From positions 62,001 to 126,000 of the forward strand of contig JAWSUF010000003.1 of the NCBI GenBank assembly GCA_033549365.1: DNA of 64,000 nt, in the 5' to 3' direction. The position numbers were made by a program, and so were the translations under genes. The stretch comes from Acidobacteriota bacterium (lineage in GTDB: Bacteria; Acidobacteriota; Aminicenantia; Aminicenantales; Saccharicenantaceae). Below, piece by piece: positions 53,873 through 62,418 of the stretch (positions within the stretch are counted from its first letter, which is position 1; every line of letters begins with the position of its first letter). The notes below the pieces were generated by a model. That model was not told the origin of the DNA. It searched no databases and worked only from the letters and a program-made list of their open reading frames with translations.

Positions 53873-54048
53873 CGCCTCGGCTGTGCGGAAGAAGCGCTGA
53901 ATTTTCTCTTTTCTTACAGCGCTTCTTCCCCTACGGGCGAGCCGATCTCACCACATCGATTTCGTCCCGGCCTGCTCGACGTAGCTGAACTACGCCTGCG
54001 CAGTCCGAGACTCATCGCTGCGGCAACCTCGACTCGCGCACAGCCCCG
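53873..54048 (+). repeat. Short-form dispersed repeat (tandem copy 2)
   Basis: Directly follows the first copy. Its hairpin stem GGAAGAAGCGCTG (53887-53899) pairs perfectly with CAGCGCTTCTTCC (53917-53929), 17-nt loop, and is unrelated to the stem of copy 1. The roughly 115 bases from the CGGGCGAGCC block to the end are identical to copy 1. Confidence 0.85.
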
Positions 54049-54052
54049 ACAC

Positions 54053-54081
54053 TTGATTTTTAAGAATGGAGTGGATATAAT
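54053..54081 (+). promoter_or_regulatory. Promoter of tRNA-Asp
   Basis: TTGATT at 54053-54058 and a perfect TATAAT at 54076-54081, 17 bases apart, begin five bases after the tandem repeats. Confidence 0.7.
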
Positions 54082-54105
54082 TTCCGAGCCTTTCGGCAGT
54101 GCTGC

Positions 54106-54183
54106 GGGGCCGTAGTTCAGTTTGGTTAGAACGCTGGCCTGTCACGCCAGAGGTCGCGAGTTCAAGTCTCGTCGGCCCCGCCA
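54106..54183 (+). tRNA. tRNA-Asp (anticodon GTC)
   Basis: Acceptor stem GGGGCCG/CGGCCCC, D arm GTTCAGTTTGGTTAGAAC, anticodon loop CTGTCAC between CTGGC and GCCAG, T arm GCGAG-TTCAAGT-CTCGT. CCA is encoded, unlike the other three tRNAs in the window. Confidence 0.96.
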
Positions 54184-54227
54184 CTTTAATCCTTCCCCTC
54201 TTCGGATTCATTCAAAGGCCTGCGAGT

Positions 54228-54257
54228 TTGACAACTCTCGCGGCCATTCCCTATAAT
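54228..54257 (+). promoter_or_regulatory. Consensus sigma70-type promoter of tmRNA
   Basis: Perfect TTGACA at 54228-54233 and perfect TATAAT at 54252-54257 with an 18-base spacer, the strongest promoter in the window, 18 bases before the mature tmRNA 5' end. Confidence 0.8.
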
Positions 54258-54275
54258 GACATTGTGAAAGGAGTT

Positions 54276-54622
54276 GGGGGCGAACTGGTTTCGACGGAGG
54301 CAATGAGTCGGAAGCCGCACGCCGAGGTCCCACCCACCTCGTTAATCCGGTGGACAAACAACTAACTGCAGAACCTTTCGCAGTCGCTGCTTAATTAGAG
54401 CAGCCGTTTTCCGGGATCTCTCCCGCGGGTCCCGGAAAGCGCCGACCAGCGGGATAGCGAACCGGATCCGCCCCGATACCGGCTAGCGAAGTTAATGGGG
54501 CTGGCTGCGCGGCCGCCTTCCTTTTCGGGGACCGCGCGGCGAGATAAACGAAAAGGATAAGCGTGTAGACGTTTCACGGCGAATGTCTTCGGACGCGGGT
54601 TCGATTCCCGCCGCCTCCACCA
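54276..54622 (+). ncRNA. ssrA: Transfer-messenger RNA
   Basis: Rescues stalled ribosomes. The 5' end GGGGGCGAACTGGTTTCGAC and the 3' end GTTCGATTCCCGCCGCCTCCACCA form the tRNA-Ala-like domain (GGGGGCG paired with CGCCTCC, CCA encoded). The internal reading frame at 54350-54394 encodes VDKQLTAEPFAVAA before TAA; the final AVAA fits the protease-targeting end of known tags. Pseudoknot-like GC-rich segments follow the tag. Total 347 nt, one piece (not permuted). Confidence 0.95.
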
Positions 54623-54631
54623 TGGATTTCA

Positions 54632-55852
54632 ATGATGTTGAGAATACGCCCGGTCGCTCTGATCGCCGCCGCAACGGCGTTCTTTTCGTTTTTCGGCGTC
54701 CCTGCCGCCGCGGCCCAATCGAGGGCCGCCTTGAGGCTGGCCGTCAAGGATTATCCCACATTCAGCCGGGCGACCCTGTCCGCCTCTTTCCCGCTGGCCT
54801 ACACCCTTGAAAAGAAAGGGGCGTCCGTCATCGTTCACATCGAAACCCGGTCTTCATTCCGCGTTCAGAGAGAACCCCCTCAAAGCCGGTTCATCAAGTC
54901 CGTGAGTTGGGCCAAGGAGACAAAGGGCTACAGGGTCATGATCGACACACTTGACGAACGCTTTCATGTCGACCACTATGCCTTGAACAATCCCTATCAA
55001 ATCGTCATCGAGGTGAGACGGGAGGCCGAGCGGCTCACTCCGGAAATCGAGACGGAGGACGCCCCCCCCGTATTGGAAACCATCGATAAGACTGCCGCCG
55101 CAGAGGAAAAGGACCCTCCCGTTGTGGATGCCGCCGTTCCCGAACGATCTCCGGCCGTTCCGACCCGGGAACGGATGAGGACCATTGTCATCGATCCCGG
55201 GCATGGGGGCATGGAAGCCGGAGCCAGAGGCCGGTTCGGGGCCCTGGAAAAGGATGTGACCCTGGGAATCGGCCTCAAGCTCAAGGCGGCGATCGAGAAG
55301 TCTCTGGCCTTCCGGGTCTTCATGACCCGGGAGCGGGATGTCGAGGTCTCGCTCGAGAACCGTTCGGCTCTGGCCAACACGCATAACGCCGATCTTTTCG
55401 TCAGCATTCACGCCAACAGCTCGCGCCGGAATAATGCTCAGGGATCGGAGACGTTTTTCCTGAGCCTGAACGCCACGGACGAAGAGGCGCGCCGTCTGGC
55501 ATACCTTGAAAACAACGCCGGAGCCATCGAAGAGCAGGTCGATCACGGCAGCCTTGACGACATCAAAATGATTCTCTGGGACATGGCCCAATCCTCTTAC
55601 ATCAAGCAAAGCAGCCGGCTGGCCGAAATCATTCAGGGGGAATTGAACAGTCTTCTCGGCACTCTGAATCGCGGCATCAAGCAGGCGCCGTTCAAGGTGT
55701 TGACCGGCGTCGCCTGTCCGGCCGTGCTTGTGGAGGTGGCGTTCATTTCCAACCCCGAGGAAGAGAAAAAACTGGTCAGCGACAATTTCCAGCAGAGCGT
55801 GGCGGAGGCGATTCTCCGCGGAATCGTGAAGTATCTCCAGATGTATTCCTGA
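54632..55852 (+). CDS. N-acetylmuramoyl-L-alanine amidase with AMIN domain
   Basis: 406 residues. Signal peptide about 1-28; AMIN-type beta domain about 35-130 that directs such enzymes to septal peptidoglycan; zinc amidase_3 domain about 185-400 with TIVIDPGHGGMEAGA, MTRERDVEVSLENR, FVSIHANSSR and VLVEVAFISNPEEE carrying the metal and catalytic residues. Expected to split daughter cells. The ATG is only ten bases beyond the tmRNA end and no separate promoter is seen, so it may depend on readthrough. Confidence 0.93.
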   Translation: MMLRIRPVALIAAATAFFSFFGVPAAAAQSRAALRLAVKDYPTFSRATLSASFPLAYTLEKKGASVIVHIETRSSFRVQREPPQSRFIKSVSWAKETKGYRVMIDTLDERFHVDHYALNNPYQIVIEVRREAERLTPEIETEDAPPVLETIDKTAAAEEKDPPVVDAAVPERSPAVPTRERMRTIVIDPGHGGMEAGARGRFGALEKDVTLGIGLKLKAAIEKSLAFRVFMTRERDVEVSLENRSALANTHNADLFVSIHANSSRRNNAQGSETFFLSLNATDEEARRLAYLENNAGAIEEQVDHGSLDDIKMILWDMAQSSYIKQSSRLAEIIQGELNSLLGTLNRGIKQAPFKVLTGVACPAVLVEVAFISNPEEEKKLVSDNFQQSVAEAILRGIVKYLQMYS

Positions 55853-55867
55853 CGGCGAGGATTTCCG

Positions 55868-56461
55868 ATGACCCGAAAAAAAAAGAGCAACCCGAAAGGC
55901 CTGTTCCTGGTCGGACTGACGGCCGCTTTGATCCTTCTTGCGATCGTTTTCTTCCGGGGCGGCGGCGGTGAAAGACTCCGCCATCTGACTGACCCTCTTC
56001 CGATCCATCCTGCGGATTCGGACGAGGAGGCTCCCGAGCTGAAGACCGTCACTCTTTTCTTCCTGTCGGAGGACGACAGTCTTCTTCACGCCGAAGAACG
56101 GATCATCCGGAAAGGAGACAATGCGGTTGTTGAAATGCAGAGTCTGGTGGAAGAACTCATCAAAGGCTCCCGAAGCCGATTTCTGGCGCCCCTGCCCCCG
56201 GAAACCCGAGTGAGGCAGGTTTTTTTAACCCGGGATGGAACGGCCTATGTGGATTTCAGCTCGGACGTCATCGACAAATACGCCTATGGGTCCTCCTCGG
56301 AACTGACGACCGTCTATGCCGTCGTAAACACGCTGTCTTTCAATTACCCCGAGGTCAAGACAGTCTGTATTCTCGTCGAGGGGGCGGAAAAGGAAACGCT
56401 GGGCGGCCATATCGATCTCAGTCGTCCTTTCGTTCCCCAGCTTTCTCTGGTCGCCAGGTAG
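55868..56461 (+). CDS. GerMN-domain membrane-anchored protein
   Basis: 197 residues: one N-terminal membrane anchor (about 10-30) and a GerMN (sporulation/spore germination) domain at about 60-180, with VTLFFLSEDDSLLHAEER, LVEELIKGSRSRFLAPLPP and AYVDFSSDVID. GerMN domains are extracytoplasmic and probably bind peptidoglycan. It follows the amidase by 15 bases, a pairing also seen in other phyla. Lys-rich start MTRKKKSNPK fits cytoplasmic orientation of the N terminus. Confidence 0.9.
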   Translation: MTRKKKSNPKGLFLVGLTAALILLAIVFFRGGGGERLRHLTDPLPIHPADSDEEAPELKTVTLFFLSEDDSLLHAEERIIRKGDNAVVEMQSLVEELIKGSRSRFLAPLPPETRVRQVFLTRDGTAYVDFSSDVIDKYAYGSSSELTTVYAVVNTLSFNYPEVKTVCILVEGAEKETLGGHIDLSRPFVPQLSLVAR

Positions 56462-57793
56462 ATGCGGGCGCACGCTTCCTCTCCGCGCTTGGTCATCATC
56501 GGCTTTCCGAATGTCGGGAAATCCACGCTCTTCAACCGGCTTCTCGGCAGGCGGAAAGCCCTTATCCATTCCCTGCCGGGGATGACTCGGGACATCGTGT
56601 CCGCGCCGGGTGTGATCGAAGGGAAGCCGTGCCTTCTGGTCGACACCGGGGGGATTTTCGGCGCCGCGGATGAACCGCTCTCCGCCGAGGTCCGGGAAAA
56701 AGCCTGGGAAGCGGCCCGCGAAGCCGATGCCATTCTGTTTATGCTGGACGGGAAACGGGGTGCAGCACCGGCCGAGGAAGAGCTTTACCGCGATCTCAAG
56801 AAGCTGGGAAAACCCCTTTTTCTGGTTGTCAACAAGATCGACGGTCCGGGCCGCGAGCACGAGGCGGCCGAATTCCACCGCTTGGGAGAGGAGAGGGTTT
56901 TCGCGATTTCGGCCGAACACAAATTCAACATGGATGCTCTCATCGATGCCGTGGCCGCCATCCTGCCTGAAGCCGATTCCCAAACAGCGACCCCGGCCGA
57001 AGCCTCAGCCCTGCGTCTGGCCGTTATCGGCCGTATCAATGTCGGCAAATCCTCCCTCATCAACCGTCTCTGCGGGGAGGACCGGCTTCTTGTGAGCGAG
57101 GTTCCCGGAACCACCCGCGACAGCACGGACACCCTCATCTCCCGAAACGGCCGGATGTTCTGGCTGGTGGATACGGCGGGGATCCGGAAGTTCGCCGGAA
57201 CCCGGGACGACAGGGAAAAAGCCGGGATTCTGCGGGCGAAACGCAACATTCGGGATGCCGATGTTCTGGTCCTCGTTCTTGACGCAACGGAATTTCCCAC
57301 GCGCCAGGACGCCCATATCGCCCACCTGGCCGCCGAATCGGGCAAGCCTCTGGTTCTGGCCCTCAACAAATGGGACCTTGTGGATAAAACGCCTGTCCGT
57401 CCAGCGGATGTCCGGACTCATGTCCATTCCCGGCTTGAATTCGTCTCCTATGCGCCGGTGCTGCTTGTTTCCGCGAAATCAGGACAACGGGTCGTCAAGA
57501 TTCTGGACGAAGCCCTGAAAGCCCGGGCTTCGAGTGAAATCCGGGTGGATACGGCGCGCCTGAACCGATTTCTCTCCCGGGTTGCGGAGGCCCATCCTCC
57601 CCGTTCGAAGAGCGGCGCCCCCATGAAAATCAAATACATGACCCAGGCCGACATCCTCCCGCCGACCTTCATTCTCTCAGCCCGGGGCCGGGGATCTCTG
57701 GCCCCGGCCTACGAAAAGTTTTTTCTAGCCCGGATTCGGGAAGAATTCGGCTTTTCCGGCACCCCCCTCCGCCTCTTTCTTAAGAAAAGGTAA
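56462..57793 (+). CDS. der: Ribosome-assembly GTPase Der (EngA)
   Basis: 443 residues with two G domains: GFPNVGKSTLFNRL near residue 14 and GRINVGKSSLINRL near 185. G3 boxes are DTGG and DTAG, G4 boxes NKID and NKWD. A C-terminal KH-like domain ends RLFLKKR. Needed for 50S subunit maturation. Starts directly after the GerMN stop (stop and ATG adjacent), so it is translated in the same operon. Confidence 0.97.
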   Translation: MRAHASSPRLVIIGFPNVGKSTLFNRLLGRRKALIHSLPGMTRDIVSAPGVIEGKPCLLVDTGGIFGAADEPLSAEVREKAWEAAREADAILFMLDGKRGAAPAEEELYRDLKKLGKPLFLVVNKIDGPGREHEAAEFHRLGEERVFAISAEHKFNMDALIDAVAAILPEADSQTATPAEASALRLAVIGRINVGKSSLINRLCGEDRLLVSEVPGTTRDSTDTLISRNGRMFWLVDTAGIRKFAGTRDDREKAGILRAKRNIRDADVLVLVLDATEFPTRQDAHIAHLAAESGKPLVLALNKWDLVDKTPVRPADVRTHVHSRLEFVSYAPVLLVSAKSGQRVVKILDEALKARASSEIRVDTARLNRFLSRVAEAHPPRSKSGAPMKIKYMTQADILPPTFILSARGRGSLAPAYEKFFLARIREEFGFSGTPLRLFLKKR

Positions 57794-57805
57794 GCCCTCT
57801 TTATC

Positions 57806-57834
57806 TTGACATTCCCGGCGGCATCGTTTATAAA
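57806..57834 (+). promoter_or_regulatory. Promoter of the TPR lipoprotein gene
   Basis: Perfect TTGACA at 57806-57811 and TATAAA at 57829-57834 with 17 bases between, about 50 bases before the ATG. Confidence 0.65.
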
Positions 57835-57885
57835 ATAGGTCTCATACATCCGCAAGAAGACCGCAACGGACGATATAAGGAGGTC

Positions 57886-58872
57886 ATGATGTTCAGAGGA
57901 AAGATCAACGGCTTGATGGCAGTCGCACTCGCCGTCGTTCTTGTTTTCGCCTTGACCGGCTGTGAAAAGCTGCGTATTGAAAACCTGAGGGCCAACTATC
58001 ACTTTGAGAGAGCCAACCATCTGTTTACGGAAGGCAAATACCGTCAGGCCATTACGGAGTATGAAGCCGTTCTGCAACAAAACCCTGATTTGGTCCAAGC
58101 CTACAGATTCCTGGGAGAGAGCTACAAGAGCATGTACCGCCCGGGAGTCGACTCCGCTCTCAACAAAGAGCTTCAAGTCAATGCCCTCAATGCCCTTAAC
58201 AAGGCCTATGAATTCGAGCCCAACAACAAGGAAATCATCTTTTCTCTGGGCGACATGTACGACAAGATGAGGGATTTCGAGCAGGCGGAAAGACTCTATC
58301 TGCGGATCCTCGAACTCGAACCCGAAGTCATGGACAACTATTATGTCCTGGCCGAGTTCTACAAGAGATATGCCGTCGAGAAGGAAGAGCTGGCCGAGAA
58401 GGCCGAGTCCATGTACCTGCGCCGCATCGAAACCGATCCGGAGAATCCTCAGGGCTATGCCTATCTGGCCAGTTACTACGAAGGTATCCTTCCCGTTCCC
58501 GAGTTCGACAAGGCCCATGCCATCCATGACAAGAGAATTGCGCTTCAGCCGGAAAACGCCGAAGTCTGGCTGGCCAAGGGCATCAACCGCTGGTCCAAGT
58601 CCTATCGTCTGGCCAACCTTCCGACTCCGGAGCGGTTGGCGTTGGCCCGTGAGAGCCTGGCGGCCTTGGAAAAAGCCCGGGATCTCGATCCGAACTATCC
58701 CGAACCCTACAGCTGGTTGAGCGTTCTGTACCAGAGCGTTCTGGCCAAACTCGAGCCGGAAAGAGAAGCCCGCTACATCGAGGAAGGCCGGCGGAATATC
58801 GAAAGATTCCAGGAATTGAGAAAGAGAGCCCTCGAACGGAAGAGGCTCGAGGAAGAGCTGAAGAAAATCTGA
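57886..58872 (+). CDS. TPR-repeat lipoprotein
   Basis: 328 residues. Signal sequence ends in FALTGCEK, a clean lipobox. At least five TPR units span about 35-290, for example HFERANHLFTEGKYRQAITE and GDMYDKMRDFEQAERLYLRI; the C terminus is a charged helix (RKRALERKRLEEELKKI). Likely a scaffold attached to the outer membrane. AAGGAGG lies upstream of the start, behind a good promoter. No specific partner is suggested by its neighbours. Confidence 0.8.
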   Translation: MMFRGKINGLMAVALAVVLVFALTGCEKLRIENLRANYHFERANHLFTEGKYRQAITEYEAVLQQNPDLVQAYRFLGESYKSMYRPGVDSALNKELQVNALNALNKAYEFEPNNKEIIFSLGDMYDKMRDFEQAERLYLRILELEPEVMDNYYVLAEFYKRYAVEKEELAEKAESMYLRRIETDPENPQGYAYLASYYEGILPVPEFDKAHAIHDKRIALQPENAEVWLAKGINRWSKSYRLANLPTPERLALARESLAALEKARDLDPNYPEPYSWLSVLYQSVLAKLEPEREARYIEEGRRNIERFQELRKRALERKRLEEELKKI

Positions 58873-58907
58873 CGCTCGGCCGCCGGTCTCGCGGCCCGGT
58901 GTTCTGA

Positions 58908-61466
58908 ATGACGCGGCGGCCCGATTTTCCCCGGCGAATCCGGGCCGTCTTATGCCTTGCGGTTGCCGTTCTCTGCGCGGTTCGTCAGGCCGGGTTTTCC
59001 GGAGAGACGGCCTGGGAGGAAAGCCCGCGACAGGCCCGGCTCGGCCTGGCCTCCATCGCCCAGCCGTATCCCTATTTGCACGGCGGCGACTTCACCGATC
59101 CCGCCGTTCCCGAGTCTCCCGATCCTCTGGTCTCCTATCGCTGGGAGGAAACCTCAGCTTCCGACGGATTGCAGGTCTATTTTCTTGAACCCGCATCCGT
59201 CCGGACGGATCCGCCTCAATCGTTTCGAAATGCGGAATCGCTGACCGGCGAAAACCCCCGTGTGGACGTCGTCGGAACGGGCTCGATCCGTTTGGACTTC
59301 GGCGTCGTCAGCGCCGCCTGGCTGGAAATGGACAGCCCGGATCTCTCCGGCGACGTCGAAATGAGCATCAGCGAATACAATGAACCCGCCGTCGTGAATT
59401 TCGGGCCGCCGAACCCGGTCAAGACGCGAAAACCGGAAAAATACGGGAACGTTTACCGGCTGGAACTCAACAATCTGCTTTATGAGGGCGTGCGTTTCGG
59501 CTGGATTCATGTCCGGTCTTTCAGCCGGCCCTGGACCATCACCGGCATCCGTCTTATCTGCCAGATCAAACCCGCCAATTACAACGGCCGGTTCTCGAGC
59601 GCCGATCCCTTGTTGACACGGATCTGGTACACGGGCGCCTATGTCGTCAAGCTCAATCAACTGAAGGATCAGTTCGGCGCCATTCTCATGGACAGGGGAG
59701 ACCGGCATTCCTGGACGGGAGACGCCTATCCGTCCCAGGCCGCAGCTCTGGCGGCCTTCGCCAACTATGATTTTGTGAAGATGAATCTCGAAAGAACGGC
59801 CGACGACGACAACGGCATTGAGAGTTACTCGCTCTACTGGATTCTCAGTGTCGTCGATTATTACAGATACACGGGCGATCACGCGACGATCAACCGTTTC
59901 ATTCCGAATATTCAAGGCAAGCTCGACCGGGCCCAGGCGATCTATGACAATCTCCCGAACCTGGTGTTTTTCGGTTGGGACGAACGCCTGGGCGCGGGAT
60001 TCGAGAATCCGAACACCGAGGAAAGCCGGAGAGCCTATCGCATGGTTTTCATCCGGGCTTGCCTCGAGTTCGCCTGGGCGATGGACCAGGCCGGACGGCC
60101 GGACCTCGCCCGTCATTATGAGGAGATGGCCCGGGACCGGATGGAAGGATTCCGAAACCGGCCGCGATGGCATGAGGATTTCGGGCTCCATGCCGGCGCC
60201 GATGCCGTCAACACCGGGCTTCTCAACAGCGAAGAGCAACGGGAGATCTTCGAGCGGGAATTCACGGGCCCGGTCCATCACATGTCCTATTCGCCGTTCA
60301 ATCAGTACTTTGTCATTCAGGCTCTGGCCCGAATGAACCGGCATGATGAGGCCTTGGATCTGATCCGGGCTTACTGGGGAGGACAAATCGATCTGGGCGC
60401 CACGACGTATTTCGAAGTCTATCGTCCGGATTGGAACACCGTTCTCGGCCGAAACGATCCCGTTCCCAATAACCAGTGCGGATATACCAGCCTGGCCCAT
60501 CCCTGGGGGGCGGGGGTCACGAAGTGGCTGACCGAGGAAATTCTGGGGATCAAACCTGTCGAACCCGGCTTTTCCCGCTATTCCATTCTCCCCCGTTTGG
60601 GTTCCGGTGCGACCGCCCTGGAGGGCCGCGTATCGACGCCTCATGGAGAAATCAGGGTGTCTTACAATCTGTCGACGGGGAGAGGACGTATCCTGTCGCC
60701 TCCCGGTACCACAGGAAGGATCGGAATTCCCAAGGCGGGAAAGCAAATCACCTCGATTCTGGTTGATGGAGAGGTGATTTGGGAAGGAGAAGAGGACGGG
60801 GATTATGTCTATTTCGACTCCGTGAAACCCGGACAGTACGAGTTTTCCGTCGCCTATACCGGATCATCCGCCGCTGTGAATAACCCGATCTCCTTCCCGG
60901 CCAAATTGATCGGCTTGGACTCCACAACTCAAGGCAATTGGGGCGGCGTCTACGGCAAGGACGGCCATATTCTCTGTAACTACCACGGCACCGGAATGGA
61001 TGTCAGAAATCTGCCTTCCTATGTCAGCTTTGTGACCGAAGGAAAGACCAGACATGCTCAGTGGTCGGACAAGACATATGATCCTCGGGCGCCGGCACCC
61101 GATCCGTCCAACGAATTCCCCCGCAAAGTTGGTTGTTATCACACAGGAGATCCCATCGCGACCTATCAGACCATGACCGTGGATATCGGGCTGACCCACG
61201 AAAGGGAATTCCAGGTCGCGCTCTATTTCATCGATTGGGACGGCGCCGGCCGCCGGTCGGCCGTGGAAGCTTTCGACTATCAAACAAAAAAGCTCGTCAG
61301 CCCTCTCGCCGTCGTTTCGCATTACCAAAACGGTGTCTATCTTGTTTATTCCTATACCAAATCCCTCCGATTACGAATCAATCAGATCCGAGGGCCGAAC
61401 GCCGTTCTCAGCGGAATTTTTTTCGACAGCTCTCCCGGAACGGGCCTGATCCATGGGAACCGATGA
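58908..61466 (+). CDS. Secreted GH78-like (alpha-L-rhamnosidase family) glycosidase
   Basis: 852 residues. N-terminal signal (about 1-28), then a beta-rich region to about 225. The (alpha/alpha)6 catalytic barrel about 230-560 has LMDRGDRHSWTGDAYPSQAA, equivalent to the conserved D-x-x-W-x-G-D site of GH78, plus TTYFEVYRPDWN and SLAHPWGAGVTKWLTEEILG. A C-terminal beta domain and about 190 further residues of unknown fold follow. Probably cuts rhamnose or a similar sugar from polysaccharide outside the cytoplasm; the substrate is uncertain. Confidence 0.78.
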   Translation: MTRRPDFPRRIRAVLCLAVAVLCAVRQAGFSGETAWEESPRQARLGLASIAQPYPYLHGGDFTDPAVPESPDPLVSYRWEETSASDGLQVYFLEPASVRTDPPQSFRNAESLTGENPRVDVVGTGSIRLDFGVVSAAWLEMDSPDLSGDVEMSISEYNEPAVVNFGPPNPVKTRKPEKYGNVYRLELNNLLYEGVRFGWIHVRSFSRPWTITGIRLICQIKPANYNGRFSSADPLLTRIWYTGAYVVKLNQLKDQFGAILMDRGDRHSWTGDAYPSQAAALAAFANYDFVKMNLERTADDDNGIESYSLYWILSVVDYYRYTGDHATINRFIPNIQGKLDRAQAIYDNLPNLVFFGWDERLGAGFENPNTEESRRAYRMVFIRACLEFAWAMDQAGRPDLARHYEEMARDRMEGFRNRPRWHEDFGLHAGADAVNTGLLNSEEQREIFEREFTGPVHHMSYSPFNQYFVIQALARMNRHDEALDLIRAYWGGQIDLGATTYFEVYRPDWNTVLGRNDPVPNNQCGYTSLAHPWGAGVTKWLTEEILGIKPVEPGFSRYSILPRLGSGATALEGRVSTPHGEIRVSYNLSTGRGRILSPPGTTGRIGIPKAGKQITSILVDGEVIWEGEEDGDYVYFDSVKPGQYEFSVAYTGSSAAVNNPISFPAKLIGLDSTTQGNWGGVYGKDGHILCNYHGTGMDVRNLPSYVSFVTEGKTRHAQWSDKTYDPRAPAPDPSNEFPRKVGCYHTGDPIATYQTMTVDIGLTHEREFQVALYFIDWDGAGRRSAVEAFDYQTKKLVSPLAVVSHYQNGVYLVYSYTKSLRLRINQIRGPNAVLSGIFFDSSPGTGLIHGNR

Positions 61467-61493
61467 TCATGATCCGGGAATTCCGGCCGGAAG

Positions 61494-61522
61494 TTGACAA
61501 TTTCTCCGGGATTTAGTATTTT
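61494..61522 (+). promoter_or_regulatory. Promoter of the rplM-rpsI-rpsB-tsf-pyrH cluster
   Basis: Perfect TTGACA at 61494-61499 and TATTTT at 61517-61522 at 17 bases; TAGTAT three bases earlier is an alternative -10. The short AU-rich leader to the rplM ATG shows no obvious protein-binding hairpin. Confidence 0.5.
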
Positions 61523-61565
61523 AAAGCATCTCTAAGTCCATTTTTGTTTATTAAGGTTGGAACGC

Positions 61566-61994
61566 ATGAAGACGTATACTTTGAAAAAGGGCGATATTGA
61601 AAGACAGTGGTGGCTGTTTGATGCCGACGGCAAGGTTCTCGGGCGGCTGGCCACGGAAATCGCCGTCATTCTTCGGGGCAAGAAGAACCCCCGGTTCGTC
61701 CCTCACATGGATTCCGGAGATTTCGTCGTCGTCATCAACGCCGAGAAAGTCCGGGTGACGGGCCGGAAGACCGACGATAAGGTCTATCATTCCCATTCTC
61801 TCTACCCCGGAGGCTTGAAAACGGAAACCCTGAAAGATCTCCTGGAGAAAAAACCCGAGGAGGTCATCCGCCGGGCCGTCTGGGGGATGATTCCCAAAAA
61901 CAAACTCGGACGAGCCGTTTACAAGAAGCTCAAGGTCTACAGCGGTCCCCACCACCCGCACGAAGCTCAAAACCCCCGGGAATACCGGTTTTAG
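61566..61994 (+). CDS. rplM: Ribosomal protein uL13
   Basis: 142 residues: [20 protein letters not shown] start, [27 protein letters not shown] and the closing [19 protein letters not shown] are all diagnostic. ATG preferred over a TTG three codons upstream. First gene of the ribosomal block; eight bases before rpsI. Confidence 0.98.
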   Translation: MKTYTLKKGDIERQWWLFDADGKVLGRLATEIAVILRGKKNPRFVPHMDSGDFVVVINAEKVRVTGRKTDDKVYHSHSLYPGGLKTETLKDLLEKKPEEVIRRAVWGMIPKNKLGRAVYKKLKVYSGPHHPHEAQNPREYRF

Positions 61995-62002
61995 GAGGCA
62001 CA

Positions 62003-62407
62003 TTGAGTCTCATTCAATACTACGGAACGGGAAAAAGGAAAACGTCCATCGCCCGGGTCTTTCTCAGATCCGGAAAAGGGGATGTCACCCTTTTCGTCAA
62101 TCAGCGGTCGCGCCCCTTCAGTGACTATTTCAGCCAGGATGCCTATAAATATATCATCCGGCAACCCCTGATGATTACCGAGATGGAAAACAAGTTCGAT
62201 CTTTTCCTCCGGGTCAGCGGCGGCGGCGCTCATGCCCAGGCCGAAGCCATTCGCCTGGGGATCGCCCGGGCGCTCGTGGAGTTCAACAGGGAACTCAAGC
62301 CGGTCCTCAAGGCGGCCAGCCTGTTGACGCGGGACGCCCGCATCAAGGAACGCAAAAAGTACGGTCTGCTCGGCGCCCGCAAGTCCCCGCAGTACCACAA
62401 GAGATAG
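62003..62407 (+). CDS. rpsI: Ribosomal protein uS9
   Basis: 134 residues with [37 protein letters not shown] and the C-terminal [17 protein letters not shown] whose basic tail reaches the decoding site. TTG start, with AGGAGG five bases upstream. Usual rplM-rpsI pairing. Confidence 0.98.
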   Translation: MSLIQYYGTGKRKTSIARVFLRSGKGDVTLFVNQRSRPFSDYFSQDAYKYIIRQPLMITEMENKFDLFLRVSGGGAHAQAEAIRLGIARALVEFNRELKPVLKAASLLTRDARIKERKKYGLLGARKSPQYHKR

Positions 62408-62418
62408 ACAGGGAGGAC

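Larger units (their letters stand above)
53685..54105. other. Gap between htpX and tRNA-Asp: tandem dispersed repeats and tRNA promoter
   Basis: 421 bases without a gene. Two short-form repeats in direct tandem fill 53692-54048 and the tRNA-Asp promoter fills the rest. Confidence 0.8.

Noticed and set aside
53692-54048. Integron attC sites or a CRISPR array
   Set aside because: The repeats are palindromic and partly tandem, but there are no cassette genes, no GTTRRRY core sites, no regular spacers and no cas or integrase genes. The lone tyrosine recombinase sits in a normal dprA-topA-xerC context.
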